DNA from: JBBAGC01 sp964491265
Lineage (GTDB): Bacteria > Spirochaetota > UBA4802 > UBA5550
NCBI GenBank assembly: GCA_964491265.1
Contig: CAZBFP010000004.1
Location: 62,001-126,000 of the forward strand
Reading direction: 5' to 3'
DNA length: 64,000 nucleotides
Shown in pieces: positions 1 through 8,015 of the stretch (positions are counted from its first letter, which is position 1; every line of letters begins with the position of its first letter). The position numbers and the translations under genes were made by a program. The notes beneath the pieces are model-generated. The model saw only the letters and a list, made by a program, of their open reading frames with translations, was not told where the DNA came from and searched no databases.

Positions 1-1081
1 CGGCAATATCATGATGAGTAAGATACCTCAGGTTTCCCGGGCCCTTTTCCAGAAATTCTTTCTGGTATAACATAATAGATTTCACTACCCTGTATATTGT
101 TTCACGTCTTGTGGAAATATTTTTAATTAATGACCTGGCTGTACTGATTTTTTCACTCAAATAATTATACTGCTCACTATCAGATTTTTTCTGCTGCAAA
201 AGCCTCTCATAGTAGGCACTTATACGGATGCCTGGAACCCAGTCATCATTATGAGCAACAATCACCTCCCCCTCAAACAGTCTTACCTCAACATCAGGAA
301 CAATATATTTTACTTCACTGGTGGAGAAACCGCTGCCCGGGAAGGGGTTGAGATTCTGCAAAAGTCTGCTTTTTTCAATTGCCTGAGCCTGGGGGATATC
401 CATTTTTCTGGAGATGGCAGTATAATCGAGTTTTTCAATATCATCAAAATATAACTCTATCATCTGATGCAGTATTGCATCCTCCGGGAAAAAATAACGC
501 GCCTGTATCAGAAGAGTATCCCTCACGCCTGAAGCAGCACAGCCCACAGGATCAAACTGCTGGATTGTCGCAAGTATGCTCTTCACCTTTTCCGCATCAA
601 CGTTGATTGTTTTTATTAATTCCGGATTAAAAAACCCTTCATCTGAGAGTGATGTAATAATCTCCTCATAAACAGCATATTCCATAAGGTCAGATGCTGT
701 CATTTTTGCCTGCCACAGAAGATGGTCAACTAAACTCTCCTTTACAGTGATGGCATTTTCTATAAAATGTCTGTGCTTGTCATCAGCATCTCTGCTGCCG
801 GGCAACACCCCTTCGTCATAATCGTGGAGCAGGTGCTTATCCCCGGGAGTATGTGAATAATCTTCATCACCGCTCAGTGTTCTGTTTACCCCCTCCTCCA
901 GGGGATTTTCATTACTTACCGCTGACTCCTCTTCAAGGACAGGATTTTCGAGGAATTCCCTGGAAATCATTTCAGCCAGTTCAATATTCGACAGCTGAAG
1001 AATTTCAATGGACTGCCTCAAAGAGTGTGTCATAATAAGCTTTTGAGACTGTTTTAAACCTATATTTAAGCCTGTTTTCAT
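1..1081 (-). CDS. rpoN: RNA polymerase sigma-54 factor, N-terminal 360 residues (cut by window edge)
   Basis: Read on the minus strand from ATG at 1081-1079 (GGTAGG just upstream), the frame stays open to the window edge. The protein begins MKTGLNIGLKQSQKLIMTHS and continues LRQSIEILQLSNIELAEMI, the glutamine-rich region I of sigma-54 that contacts activator AAA+ proteins. An acidic region II and a core-binding segment with QQFDPVGCAASGVRDTLLIQ follow. The last visible residues (LRYLTHHDIA) start the helix-turn-helix that reads the -12 element, so the RpoN box lies outside. Sigma-54 directs core polymerase to -24/-12 promoters. The plus-strand ORFs here are shadows. Confidence 0.93.
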   Translation of the reverse strand, partial: MKTGLNIGLKQSQKLIMTHSLRQSIEILQLSNIELAEMISREFLENPVLEEESAVSNENPLEEGVNRTLSGDEDYSHTPGDKHLLHDYDEGVLPGSRDADDKHRHFIENAITVKESLVDHLLWQAKMTASDLMEYAVYEEIITSLSDEGFFNPELIKTINVDAEKVKSILATIQQFDPVGCAASGVRDTLLIQARYFFPEDAILHQMIELYFDDIEKLDYTAISRKMDIPQAQAIEKSRLLQNLNPFPGSGFSTSEVKYIVPDVEVRLFEGEVIVAHNDDWVPGIRISAYYERLLQQKKSDSEQYNYLSEKISTARSLIKNISTRRETIYRVVKSIMLYQKEFLEKGPGNLRYLTHHDIA

Positions 1082-1224
1082 CCTACCGCTTTAAATCAGA
1101 TATTTATTGCTGCTTAAAATTACCGCATTCATTTTAAAATAACAGAAAGTATTATGGAAAAAACAATGCCCCATACTCTACTTTAATTCCTTAACACATA
1201 TTTTAATGCAAAATAAAAGTTTAA

Positions 1225-1255
1225 TTCTCCCCGCCGCCTTCGGCGGCGGGGAGAA
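1225..1255. repeat. GC-rich hairpin repeat, copy 1 of 4
   Basis: A perfect inverted repeat with arms TTCTCCCCGCCGCC and GGCGGCGGGGAGAA around a TTC loop, in AT-rich intergenic DNA. Related copies lie at 17337, 30818 and 60701. It sits in the 325-bp gap 1082-1406 between rpoN and the terminator of the upstream barrel gene. The gap is otherwise featureless AT-rich DNA that presumably carries the rpoN promoter. Confidence 0.85.
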
Positions 1256-1345
1256 AAGATAATTTTATTTATATAAAAAATCAAAAATTATCACTACTCT
1301 AACTATAAAATACTATTAAAAAATTAAAAGTCAATCGTGAAACAG

Positions 1346-1376
1346 AAAAGCCCAGGATTTTATCCTGAGCTTTTTT
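1346..1376 (-). terminator. Intrinsic terminator after the barrel gene
   Basis: On the minus strand the stem AGCTCAGGAT / ATCCTGGGCT closes on a short AAA loop and is followed by TTTT, 30 bp past the stop of the upstream gene. The plus strand also ends in a T run, so it may act in both directions. Confidence 0.75.
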
Positions 1377-1406
1377 CCTGCGCCTTTATTCAGGAAATTT
1401 CTGTCA

Positions 1407-1979
1407 TCAGTATCCTGTTGAATACTTCTTAGTATTTGTCAAATAAAATCTGATTCCAAAAGCGAACTGGAAACCCTGAACAGAAATATCCTCCATCTTA
1501 TTCTGATAAAAAGATTTATGATAACCTATATCAAAAAAAGGAGCAATCATCTGTGTTGCATCATATTTTAGTCCTGTCCAGAATGCCAGAGCCAGGCCTG
1601 AGTCACTTACACTTTCACCAAAGTCTTTCAAGTCAACATCTGACATGGAATACCCTGCCAGAAAAGTATTTTTCCAGCTGATCCTGAATCTGTTCAGCAC
1701 AGGGATAATGGGAGTATAGGCAATTCCTGCCATGAATGTTATATGCTCATAATTAATCTCTAAAGGGGTATTGGGATCATCAGTTGCTTCAGTATATGTT
1801 GAACGGAAATATAGATCTATTTCATCATTTAAACCGTAACCAAGGCCAAGACCTAAACCGGTCTGATTCTTCAGGTCATCAGTATTAACCATGGCACCCA
1901 TGAGATCTACATAAAAATTTGCAAAGGACGCAGATGAAAAGCCCACAACCATTAATAATATAAATAATAACCGTTTCAA
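1407..1979 (-). CDS. Small outer-membrane beta-barrel protein
   Basis: 190 residues. A Sec signal peptide (MKRLLFILLMVVGFSSASFA, cleavage near residue 20) precedes alternating polar/apolar strands rich in Gly and aromatics (GLGLGLGYGLNDEIDLYFRS). The protein ends in a strand, GFQFAFGIRFYL, followed by a short polar tail. This is the pattern of an 8-10 strand outer-membrane barrel. There are no catalytic motifs and no substrate can be assigned. It appears monocistronic, with a terminator directly downstream. The call rests on composition and strand pattern, so a periplasmic beta-rich protein is possible. Confidence 0.7.
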   Translation of the reverse strand: MKRLLFILLMVVGFSSASFANFYVDLMGAMVNTDDLKNQTGLGLGLGYGLNDEIDLYFRSTYTEATDDPNTPLEINYEHITFMAGIAYTPIIPVLNRFRISWKNTFLAGYSMSDVDLKDFGESVSDSGLALAFWTGLKYDATQMIAPFFDIGYHKSFYQNKMEDISVQGFQFAFGIRFYLTNTKKYSTGY

Positions 1980-2149
1980 TGTATTTCTCCTTGCTGATTC
2001 TATTTTAATAACAAATTATACACTAAACTTGGCATTAGTCAAGAAAAAGATTAAGCAGGGATATTTTATATTTATTTTTCAGCATTTATCCCTAAACTTA
2101 TTATTGTTAAAAAATGCTCCATTATCCCCGGACTAAAAATCAGATCCCT

Positions 2150-2560
2150 TCAACCCTCAGTAAAGAGCTTACGGATTTCATCATTAACCTGAACCGCCTT
2201 TCCGGTTTTAACATCAACCAGAACAAAAGTAACTTCAGCGTCTATTACCTGGGTCTCCTGCTCTGACCCCTTTATGGTTTTAAAAATCTTTTGAGACAGG
2301 GTAATACTCTTATTCCCTATTTTTTTCAGCTCTGTGCGCAGCACAATTACTTCATCAACAAGTGCAGGGGCCAGGTAGCTGATATTAATATTAACCACAG
2401 TAAAAACATACCCTGAGTTTATCAGATCCCTTGCGATATTTGAATTTTCAAGGGCTGCCCATCTCCCCTCTTCAAGAAACTCCACATATCTGGCATTATT
2501 TACATGTGAGAAGATGTCAAGATGGTACCCTCTCACTTTTATCTGAATTTCACTTTTCAT
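2150..2560 (-). CDS. Acyl-CoA thioesterase, 4HBT hotdog family
   Basis: 136 residues, the usual length of a single hotdog-fold thioesterase. The N-terminal RGYHLDIFSHVNNARYVEFL carries the catalytic Asp in the Y-x-x-D-x-x-x-H-V-N-N signature of the YbgC/FadM group, followed by the EEGRW helix. It probably hydrolyses acyl-CoA thioesters; the chain-length preference is unknown. Residues GSEQ near position 100 are encoded by an exact copy of the dispersed word GGGGTCAGAGCA (2259-2270). Confidence 0.85.
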   Translation of the reverse strand: MKSEIQIKVRGYHLDIFSHVNNARYVEFLEEGRWAALENSNIARDLINSGYVFTVVNINISYLAPALVDEVIVLRTELKKIGNKSITLSQKIFKTIKGSEQETQVIDAEVTFVLVDVKTGKAVQVNDEIRKLFTEG

Positions 2561-2686
2561 TTATTTCACCATATTATGCTGATTTTAAAATTTTATGTCA
2601 GAATCACAGCACAGGTGGGACCATTCAAGCAATATTTTAATTTTTCTATACATTTACACGGGTAGCAGTTTAAATTTGCGGATAAT

Positions 2687-2770
2687 GTCATTCCTGCGCA
2701 TGCAGGAATCTCATAACCCTGATTCTTTCAGGAGATTCCGGCACTACGTTATCACTTCGGCCGGAATGAC
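2687..2770. repeat. GTCATTCC-ended interspersed repeat
   Basis: Runs from GTCATTCC to GGAATGAC, so the outer ends are inverted repeats. Inside are two hairpins, ATTCCTGCGC/GCAGGAAT and GATTCCGGC/GCCGGAAT. Related copies are at 22052-22164 and 24368-24430. It occupies much of the 383-bp gap between the thioesterase and the next lipoprotein gene; the rest of that gap is AT-rich with nothing else recognisable. Confidence 0.8.
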
Positions 2771-2943
2771 AAACTTTTCCTCCTAAAATTTTTCTACTAC
2801 CTTTACACATCCCTATCACAGCCGACATATGCCATATTAGTCATTCACTGAAAAAGAATTTTTAGTGAAAATAAATTCTTTACACAAAAAAGAGGGTCTG
2901 TATTGTTGATTAAGTATAAAGCTATTAAAATCAGAGGAACCAG

Positions 2944-3492
2944 ATGAAAAAAATCGCATTTTTAATGTTAATTATATCAGTTATATTTACAATAATATCG
3001 TGCAGCGGAAGCAGCGGTGGAGATACAGAAACAGGATATGTTGATCCGGGCGACTGGAGCGGGAAGGATGTAAATTTGAATAAAGCGCATAACGTAGTAG
3101 GAGAAAACTGCTCAGGAGATCAATGTAGTGCCATAATTTATCAAAACAGGCTTAACAACATTGATTATGTGGGGATTGCAGTTGATAATTTTGACAATTC
3201 GACAGGAACTTCCAGAATGAAGTTCAAATTATATTGGGAAGCTTCATCAATACCTGAAGGACCAATAACTTTGACCTCATCACAATACAACGTGAGGCTT
3301 GTGGCAAACGGAAAAGAACATTCAACAACAAATGGTAATGACATTACTATGGATATCAACTATAATTCTACTAATAAAACTTACGATATAAATATTACAA
3401 GCAATATTGATTTTACAGATAATGGAGGGAGGACTTTAACATTTTCAGATACCCCCTTAGTTCCAGATATAAAAGCCGTTAAATACCCATAG
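2944..3492 (+). CDS. Lipoprotein of unknown function
   Basis: 182 residues, preceded by a GAGGAA ribosome-binding site. The signal peptide ends in the lipobox IISC (Cys at about 20), followed by a flexible SGSSGGDTETG linker. The rest is Asn/Thr-rich and probably beta-structured. I recognise no family. It converges on the AbrB-like gene at 3522. Confidence 0.75.
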   Translation: MKKIAFLMLIISVIFTIISCSGSSGGDTETGYVDPGDWSGKDVNLNKAHNVVGENCSGDQCSAIIYQNRLNNIDYVGIAVDNFDNSTGTSRMKFKLYWEASSIPEGPITLTSSQYNVRLVANGKEHSTTNGNDITMDINYNSTNKTYDINITSNIDFTDNGGRTLTFSDTPLVPDIKAVKYP

Positions 3493-3521
3493 ATCAATTA
3501 AGCAGTTCAAAGAGGCAGGAT

Positions 3522-3752
3522 TTAGAAGTTTTTTTTCAGAAGATCTCTCATATCATCTACAGAGATCTTCTTTTTACTCTTACATGATAAAATCCCGAAG
3601 ACCTCTTCTACCGATTTCGAAACAGGAACCAGAATCAACTCTTTCCCTGATACCTTAAAATCCACTTTATCACCGGTTTTAAGATTAAGTTTATTCCTTA
3701 CGCTTTTAGGGATTGTTACCTGCCCCTTGCTTGTGAGAATGGAATGAGCCAT
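3522..3752 (-). CDS. AbrB/MazE-type swapped-hairpin DNA-binding protein, probable orphan antitoxin
   Basis: 76 residues. The N-terminal ILTSKGQVTIPKSVRNKLNL is the SpoVT/AbrB domain signature, followed by GDKVDFKVSGKELILVPV. The C-terminal 30 residues are polar, as in PIN-associated antitoxins. The start is supported by a GGAGG box. No PIN or MazF partner lies on either side. It is the gene after cheB on the same strand, so it may be co-transcribed with the chemotaxis operon or be a stray antitoxin. Confidence 0.85.
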   Translation of the reverse strand: MAHSILTSKGQVTIPKSVRNKLNLKTGDKVDFKVSGKELILVPVSKSVEEVFGILSCKSKKKISVDDMRDLLKKNF

Positions 3753-3790
3753 CTCAATTCCTCCATAACTTCATATAGGGTAAGTACCCC

Positions 3791-4864
3791 CTACTTCACC
3801 CTCTTAATATACTCAATAATACCTTCAATATTGGTAATCCTGTCTGCAGCGCCGAGCTTTATCGCTTCCTTCGGCATACCGAATACAACACATGAATCCT
3901 CATCCTGGGCGATAGTGTATGCACCTGCCTCCTTCATTTCAAGGAGACCTGCCGCACCATCATTACCCATACCTGTGCATATAATCCCTACAGCAGAATC
4001 ACCGGCATACTGGCTCACAGACCTGAACATCACATCCACAGAGGGCTTATGCCTGTTAACCGGCTGACCATCGTTTATCTCCACCCAGTAGCCGGATCTG
4101 TCCGATTTAAGAAGCATATGCTTACCGCCCGGCGCCACAAGGGCCATATCAGTAAGAAGCCTGTCGCCGTTTTTAGCCTCTTTTACAAGGAGTCTGGACT
4201 TGCTGTTTACCCTGTTTGCAAAGGCTTCAGTAAATTTTTCCGGCATATGCTGTGTTATAATAATACCGGGGGTTCCTGTGGGGAGATTAACCAGGATCTG
4301 GTCAATCACCTCCGTTCCGCCGGTAGAAGCACCTATAGCAATAACCTTATCACTCGGTTTATTTTTATTTACCCTTTCAGCTTTGGAGAGAATAACATCA
4401 GCTGAATATTTAACCTCTGTTTCAAGCTTTGCAGGGGGTCTTCGCTTAAGCTGAACCTTTGAACCGCCTGCAGCCAGAACCTTTTCTACAAGCTCTCTGG
4501 AAAAGTCATCAGCTTTTGCAAGGCTGTCAAGCTGCGGCTTGGCAATAACATCAATTGCACCTATCTCCAGAGCCTTGATCGCTTCCGCTGTACCTCTGGA
4601 GGTAAGTGAGCTGACCATGATTGCAGGCACAGGATTGGCAATCATCAGTTTCTGCAGAAAGGTAAGCCCGTCTACACCGGGCATTTCAATATCAAGTGTA
4701 ATAACATCGGGATTTAATGTATTAATTTTTTTTGCGGCAAAGGCAGCATCCAGGGCTGTACCGATTACTTCAATCTGATGGGATTTTGAGAGAACATCAC
4801 TTAAAAACTTTCTCATAACAGCTGAATCATCAATTATAAGAACCTTTACTTTTTCATTGGCCAT
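3791..4864 (-). CDS. cheB: Chemotaxis protein-glutamate methylesterase/deamidase
   Basis: 357 residues from ATG at 4864; an in-frame GTG at 4876 overlaps cheD and is a weaker alternative. Residues 5-125 are a receiver domain with DD12-13, phospho-acceptor D58 and K109. The C-terminal methylesterase has the catalytic triad S180 (IGASTGG), H206 (ITQHMPEKF) and D302 (GMGNDGAAG). CheB removes methyl groups from receptor glutamates after phosphorylation by CheA, resetting adaptation together with CheR. It is the last chemotaxis gene of the operon and directly abuts cheD. Confidence 0.97.
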   Translation of the reverse strand: MANEKVKVLIIDDSAVMRKFLSDVLSKSHQIEVIGTALDAAFAAKKINTLNPDVITLDIEMPGVDGLTFLQKLMIANPVPAIMVSSLTSRGTAEAIKALEIGAIDVIAKPQLDSLAKADDFSRELVEKVLAAGGSKVQLKRRPPAKLETEVKYSADVILSKAERVNKNKPSDKVIAIGASTGGTEVIDQILVNLPTGTPGIIITQHMPEKFTEAFANRVNSKSRLLVKEAKNGDRLLTDMALVAPGGKHMLLKSDRSGYWVEINDGQPVNRHKPSVDVMFRSVSQYAGDSAVGIICTGMGNDGAAGLLEMKEAGAYTIAQDEDSCVVFGMPKEAIKLGAADRITNIEGIIEYIKRVK

Positions 4865-4865
4865 G

Positions 4866-5429
4866 TCAACTCTCACACAATTTTATTATCTTTTCATCTC
4901 TTTGTGTAACCAGAGTGCAGACTTCACCTTTCTGTATTCTCCGGAGATAAACTTTGCCGCTATGGGCATCAAAAATTATTTTTCTTGTATAGTTTTCACC
5001 CACATCGGTGCTGATAATCGGAATATCTTCTATTTCCAGGAGAATCCTGGCAATCCTTATATTATCTGCAGGAATCATACTCCTTCTGCCGTCACTCCCC
5101 TTAAGATTAAGAATACTCCCGCCGCCGAAAACCTTTGCAGTAAGATTCTCTTTTCTGGCCCCTTTATCCAGCATGCCGTCTATAATTTTATTAATTGCCG
5201 CAATGCCGTATTTGGCATAATCATCAATTAAAAAACCCTCCGCCCTTATCCGTCCGGGAAGCATAAAATGATTCATCCCCCCCACATGATTTTCGCTGTC
5301 GTGGAGACAAACTGAAACACAGGAACCTAAAAGGGTTCCTATAAGCTCATCCTCAGATGTTATATAATATTCACCGGGATGAATTATACTTAACTTCTTC
5401 CCAAGCTGACTTCTGTTTTTGATATACAC
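4866..5429 (-). CDS. cheD: Chemoreceptor glutamine deamidase CheD (apparently active copy)
   Basis: 187 residues. It carries the CheD core IGTLLGSCVSVCLHD with nucleophile C37 and GGMNHFMLPG with catalytic H54. CheD deamidates receptor glutamines and in other bacteria also docks on CheC phosphatase; no cheC or cheX is visible here. It lies 4 bp after cheR and its end overlaps the possible GTG start of cheB, so it is translated as part of the operon. A second, altered CheD sits two genes upstream. Confidence 0.95.
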   Translation of the reverse strand: MYIKNRSQLGKKLSIIHPGEYYITSEDELIGTLLGSCVSVCLHDSENHVGGMNHFMLPGRIRAEGFLIDDYAKYGIAAINKIIDGMLDKGARKENLTAKVFGGGSILNLKGSDGRRSMIPADNIRIARILLEIEDIPIISTDVGENYTRKIIFDAHSGKVYLRRIQKGEVCTLVTQRDEKIIKLCES

Positions 5430-5433
5430 CCCT

Positions 5434-6261
5434 TTAAACCACCTTTCTGTAAATTGTTCTCCCGGCCAGATAGAACTTATCAGTTACACTGCTGATGTTT
5501 TCCGAATGACCCACAAGGAGATATCCGTCATCTTTTAAATAGCGGGAAAAATTATCAAACAATTTTTTCTGGGTCTCTTTATCGAAATATATAATAACGT
5601 TTCTGCAGAAGATAACATCAAACTTTTTTTTCATAGGGTAATCCTCTGCAAGAAGATTAAGCCTTCTGAAAAAAACTGTTTTTTTGAGAAAATCCTTAAC
5701 TTTAAAAAAACCGGAATTTTCCCCTGTACCTTTTAAAAAATAACTTTTAAGAATTTTCTCATCAATTATTCCAACCTGTTCCTGCGTATAAACACCATTT
5801 ACCCCCTTTTCAAGAACCTGGGTATCAATGTCTGTAGCCAGTATTTTAAAATTGGGGCTTTTTTTACCCTTAAAATACTCATGAAGGGTAATCCCTATTG
5901 TGTATGGTTCCTCACCAGTTGAACACCCGGCGCTCCAGATTCTTATCTCCCCCTCACCCTTCTCTTCAAAGGACGGAAGAATATAAGACTTCAAATATTC
6001 GAAATGATCATTTTCCCTGAAAAAATCTGTTTTATTAGTAGTAATTGAATTGATAAAGTTAATCTTTTCTTCGTCAAAGTTTTCTATCAGGTAGGTGTAA
6101 TAATCGCTGAATGTTTCCATATTAAGGGCACGCAGCCTTTTCATGAGCCTGGACTGGACAAGTATTTTCTTTACATCCGCAAGCTTAATACCCGATTCCC
6201 TGAAAACGATGTCTCTGAAATTGTTAAACTCTTCATCTGTAAGATTATAGCTCCGCAGCAT
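5434..6261 (-). CDS. cheR: Chemotaxis protein methyltransferase
   Basis: 275 residues. An alpha-helical N-terminal domain (DEEFNNFRDIVFRESGI) is followed by the SAM-binding domain with IWSAGCSTGEEPYTIGI and VIFCRNVIIYFD. CheR methylates receptor glutamates with S-adenosylmethionine, opposing CheB. It lies 8 bp downstream of the CheD-like gene and 4 bp upstream of cheD, within the che operon. Confidence 0.96.
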   Translation of the reverse strand: MLRSYNLTDEEFNNFRDIVFRESGIKLADVKKILVQSRLMKRLRALNMETFSDYYTYLIENFDEEKINFINSITTNKTDFFRENDHFEYLKSYILPSFEEKGEGEIRIWSAGCSTGEEPYTIGITLHEYFKGKKSPNFKILATDIDTQVLEKGVNGVYTQEQVGIIDEKILKSYFLKGTGENSGFFKVKDFLKKTVFFRRLNLLAEDYPMKKKFDVIFCRNVIIYFDKETQKKLFDNFSRYLKDDGYLLVGHSENISSVTDKFYLAGRTIYRKVV

Positions 6262-6269
6262 ATTAAAAC

Positions 6270-6860
6270 CTAGTCAAAGAGAATAATCTTACCCGATCTT
6301 TCCCTGTTCTTAAATTCACTCTCCACATACTCCCGCTCCAGGGCAATAAATTCCGAATATTCCTCATTGTTCCGCAGATGTCTGCGGAATACAGCGCCTG
6401 TTACCGGAGAAAAATAAATTTTCCTCCTTAAGTGTCCCCCCAGGTCTGACTTCTCTATATCAATTTTTTCAAAGGCAAAATAATCCCGTACAAACTTTAT
6501 GTTGCTCTCAGTGAGGGCAACACTGTTGTGAGTTGAACCATTCACATATCCTGCACCAAAAATTTTAGCCTTCATAAAATGCCTGTCGCATCCCAGTTTA
6601 ACAAGATCCCCCATAAGATATTCCATATTAAGTATGCCGATTCTGAAAATATCATCATGGATCAGATTACTTGTCCCTGCAGTGCCCGGCACAACAAAAT
6701 TAACCATTCCCCCCGCATTGACTCTTGTGTCGTAGATACATACTGCAAGACAGGTGCCCACTACAGATGCAATGTAGAAATCCTCATTGGTTGCATAATG
6801 CTCACCCGGATAAATTATCATCACAGGTTTCCCTGTTCTGTTATTTCTGCTCTTCAGCAT
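6270..6860 (-). CDS. CheD-family paralogue with altered active site
   Basis: 196 residues and clearly CheD-like (YPGEHYATNEDFYIASVVGTCLAVCIYD, quoted in parts: GTCLAVCIYD keeps C37). The position of the catalytic His reads GGMVNFVVPG, so N54 replaces H54 of the neighbouring CheD, with identical spacing from the Cys. The C-terminal half is also CheD-like (MKAKIFGAGYVNG). In CheD the Cys-His pair is needed for deamidation, so this copy is probably inactive as a deamidase and may be a binding or regulatory subunit. It lies between cheW and cheR. Confidence 0.85.
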   Translation of the reverse strand: MLKSRNNRTGKPVMIIYPGEHYATNEDFYIASVVGTCLAVCIYDTRVNAGGMVNFVVPGTAGTSNLIHDDIFRIGILNMEYLMGDLVKLGCDRHFMKAKIFGAGYVNGSTHNSVALTESNIKFVRDYFAFEKIDIEKSDLGGHLRRKIYFSPVTGAVFRRHLRNNEEYSEFIALEREYVESEFKNRERSGKIILFD

Positions 6861-6872
6861 ATATAGTTAAGT

Positions 6873-7358
6873 CTACTCCCCTGAATTTTCCGTATCCAGA
6901 AAATAATCTACATTCAGCAGAACAATCAGCTGTTCATCTATCTGCCCGATCCCCTCAATAGAGGCTGTATCAACCCTGGCGGAAAACTGAATATCCTTCT
7001 GAATCCCTGACACAGGGATACTTACAACATCGGAAACTGAATCTGCGATCATACCTATAAGCCGCCCCTTAACCTCAACAATGAGAATAACTGTAAACTG
7101 GTCATACTCCTTTACGGGGAGAGCAAATTTCTTCCTCATACTAATTACAGGGACCACAGATCCTCTCAGATTTATAACCCCTTCAATATAGGATCGGCTA
7201 TGAGGTACATAGGTAATATCCACCATCTCATTAATAGACTGGACCTTCTGAACCGAGACTCCATATGTTTCTCCAGCCACAAGAAATGTTACATACTGCA
7301 CCAGCTCTTCTGCAGTCTGAGCATCACTCTCTCTGCTGTTTACATTATCCGTTTTCAT
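6873..7358 (-). CDS. cheW: Chemotaxis coupling protein CheW
   Basis: 161 residues. After about 18 polar residues comes a CheW domain: LVQYVTFLVAGETYGVSV, VQSINEM, YIEGVINLRGSVVPVISM. CheW links CheA to receptor tips in the signalling array. It lies 2 bp after cheY. Confidence 0.95.
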   Translation of the reverse strand: MKTDNVNSRESDAQTAEELVQYVTFLVAGETYGVSVQKVQSINEMVDITYVPHSRSYIEGVINLRGSVVPVISMRKKFALPVKEYDQFTVILIVEVKGRLIGMIADSVSDVVSIPVSGIQKDIQFSARVDTASIEGIGQIDEQLIVLLNVDYFLDTENSGE

Positions 7359-7360
7359 AA

Positions 7361-7735
7361 TTATTTAACAAACCTTTTAACTACATTAATAAGATCATCT
7401 GCCTGAAAGGGCTTAATAATCCAGCCGGAAGCGCCGGAACTCTTACCTTTCTGGATCATCTCCTTTTCAGCCTCTGTGGTAAGAACTACTATAGGAGTAA
7501 ATTTATCATCCTTCCGGAACTCTATAATAAAATCTATGCCGTTCATTACAGGCATATTTATATCACTTATGCATAAAGCGATTTCTCCGCCGGCTTTTTT
7601 AATCTCATCAATTTTGTCAAGAGCATCCTGTCCGTTTTCAGCCTGCTTAACAGGAAATCCCAGTTCCTTTATTGCAAGCTCCACACTTACCCTTATAGTA
7701 GGAGAATCATCAATAATTAATATATACCTCTTCAT
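7361..7735 (-). CDS. cheY: Chemotaxis response regulator CheY
   Basis: 124-residue single receiver domain. The acidic pair is D9/D10, the phospho-acceptor D58 (ISDINMPVMNG), the Thr is in VVLTTEAE and the Lys in WIIKPF. It carries the CheA phosphate to the flagellar switch. Lying within the che operon between the STAS gene and cheW supports CheY over a generic regulator. Confidence 0.93.
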   Translation of the reverse strand: MKRYILIIDDSPTIRVSVELAIKELGFPVKQAENGQDALDKIDEIKKAGGEIALCISDINMPVMNGIDFIIEFRKDDKFTPIVVLTTEAEKEMIQKGKSSGASGWIIKPFQADDLINVVKRFVK

Positions 7736-7757
7736 CTATCCCTCCAATATTACAAAT

Positions 7758-8003
7758 CTATGCTTTGATTCCGGAAAGCCCCAGAAGCTTTTTAAGCTCC
7801 GGTGAAACCCCTTTCAGCCTAACCACCTTTTTCATGTCCCGGGCTTTTCTCCCTGCCGCAATTATAACCTGCACAGCAGCAAGATCAACCCTTTTAACAC
7901 CTGATAAATCAATTGCCAGTTCACTGCTGTTTTTTAATTCATCATTAATTTGATCATAAAACTTTTTTATGTTTTTAACACTTATCTCATTATCAGGTTT
8001 CAT
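7758..8003 (-). CDS. STAS-domain protein of the chemotaxis operon
   Basis: 81 residues, a minimal STAS (anti-sigma-factor-antagonist-like) domain: SELAIDLSGVKRVDLAAVQVI. In phosphorylated STAS proteins a Ser or Thr sits in the D-S/T-x-G-L loop. Here the loop reads VDLAAVQ, with no phosphorylatable residue, so it is unlikely to be switched by an RsbW-type kinase. STAS genes beside cheA are common in several phyla; their role is unsettled. It lies 12 bp downstream of cheA. Confidence 0.85.
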   Translation of the reverse strand: MKPDNEISVKNIKKFYDQINDELKNSSELAIDLSGVKRVDLAAVQVIIAAGRKARDMKKVVRLKGVSPELKKLLGLSGIKA

Positions 8004-8015
8004 GAAATACCCCTT

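Noticed and set aside
251..1035. Three overlapping plus-strand ORFs at the window start
   Set aside because: They are antisense shadows of rpoN, whose frame and domain sequence are clear on the minus strand.
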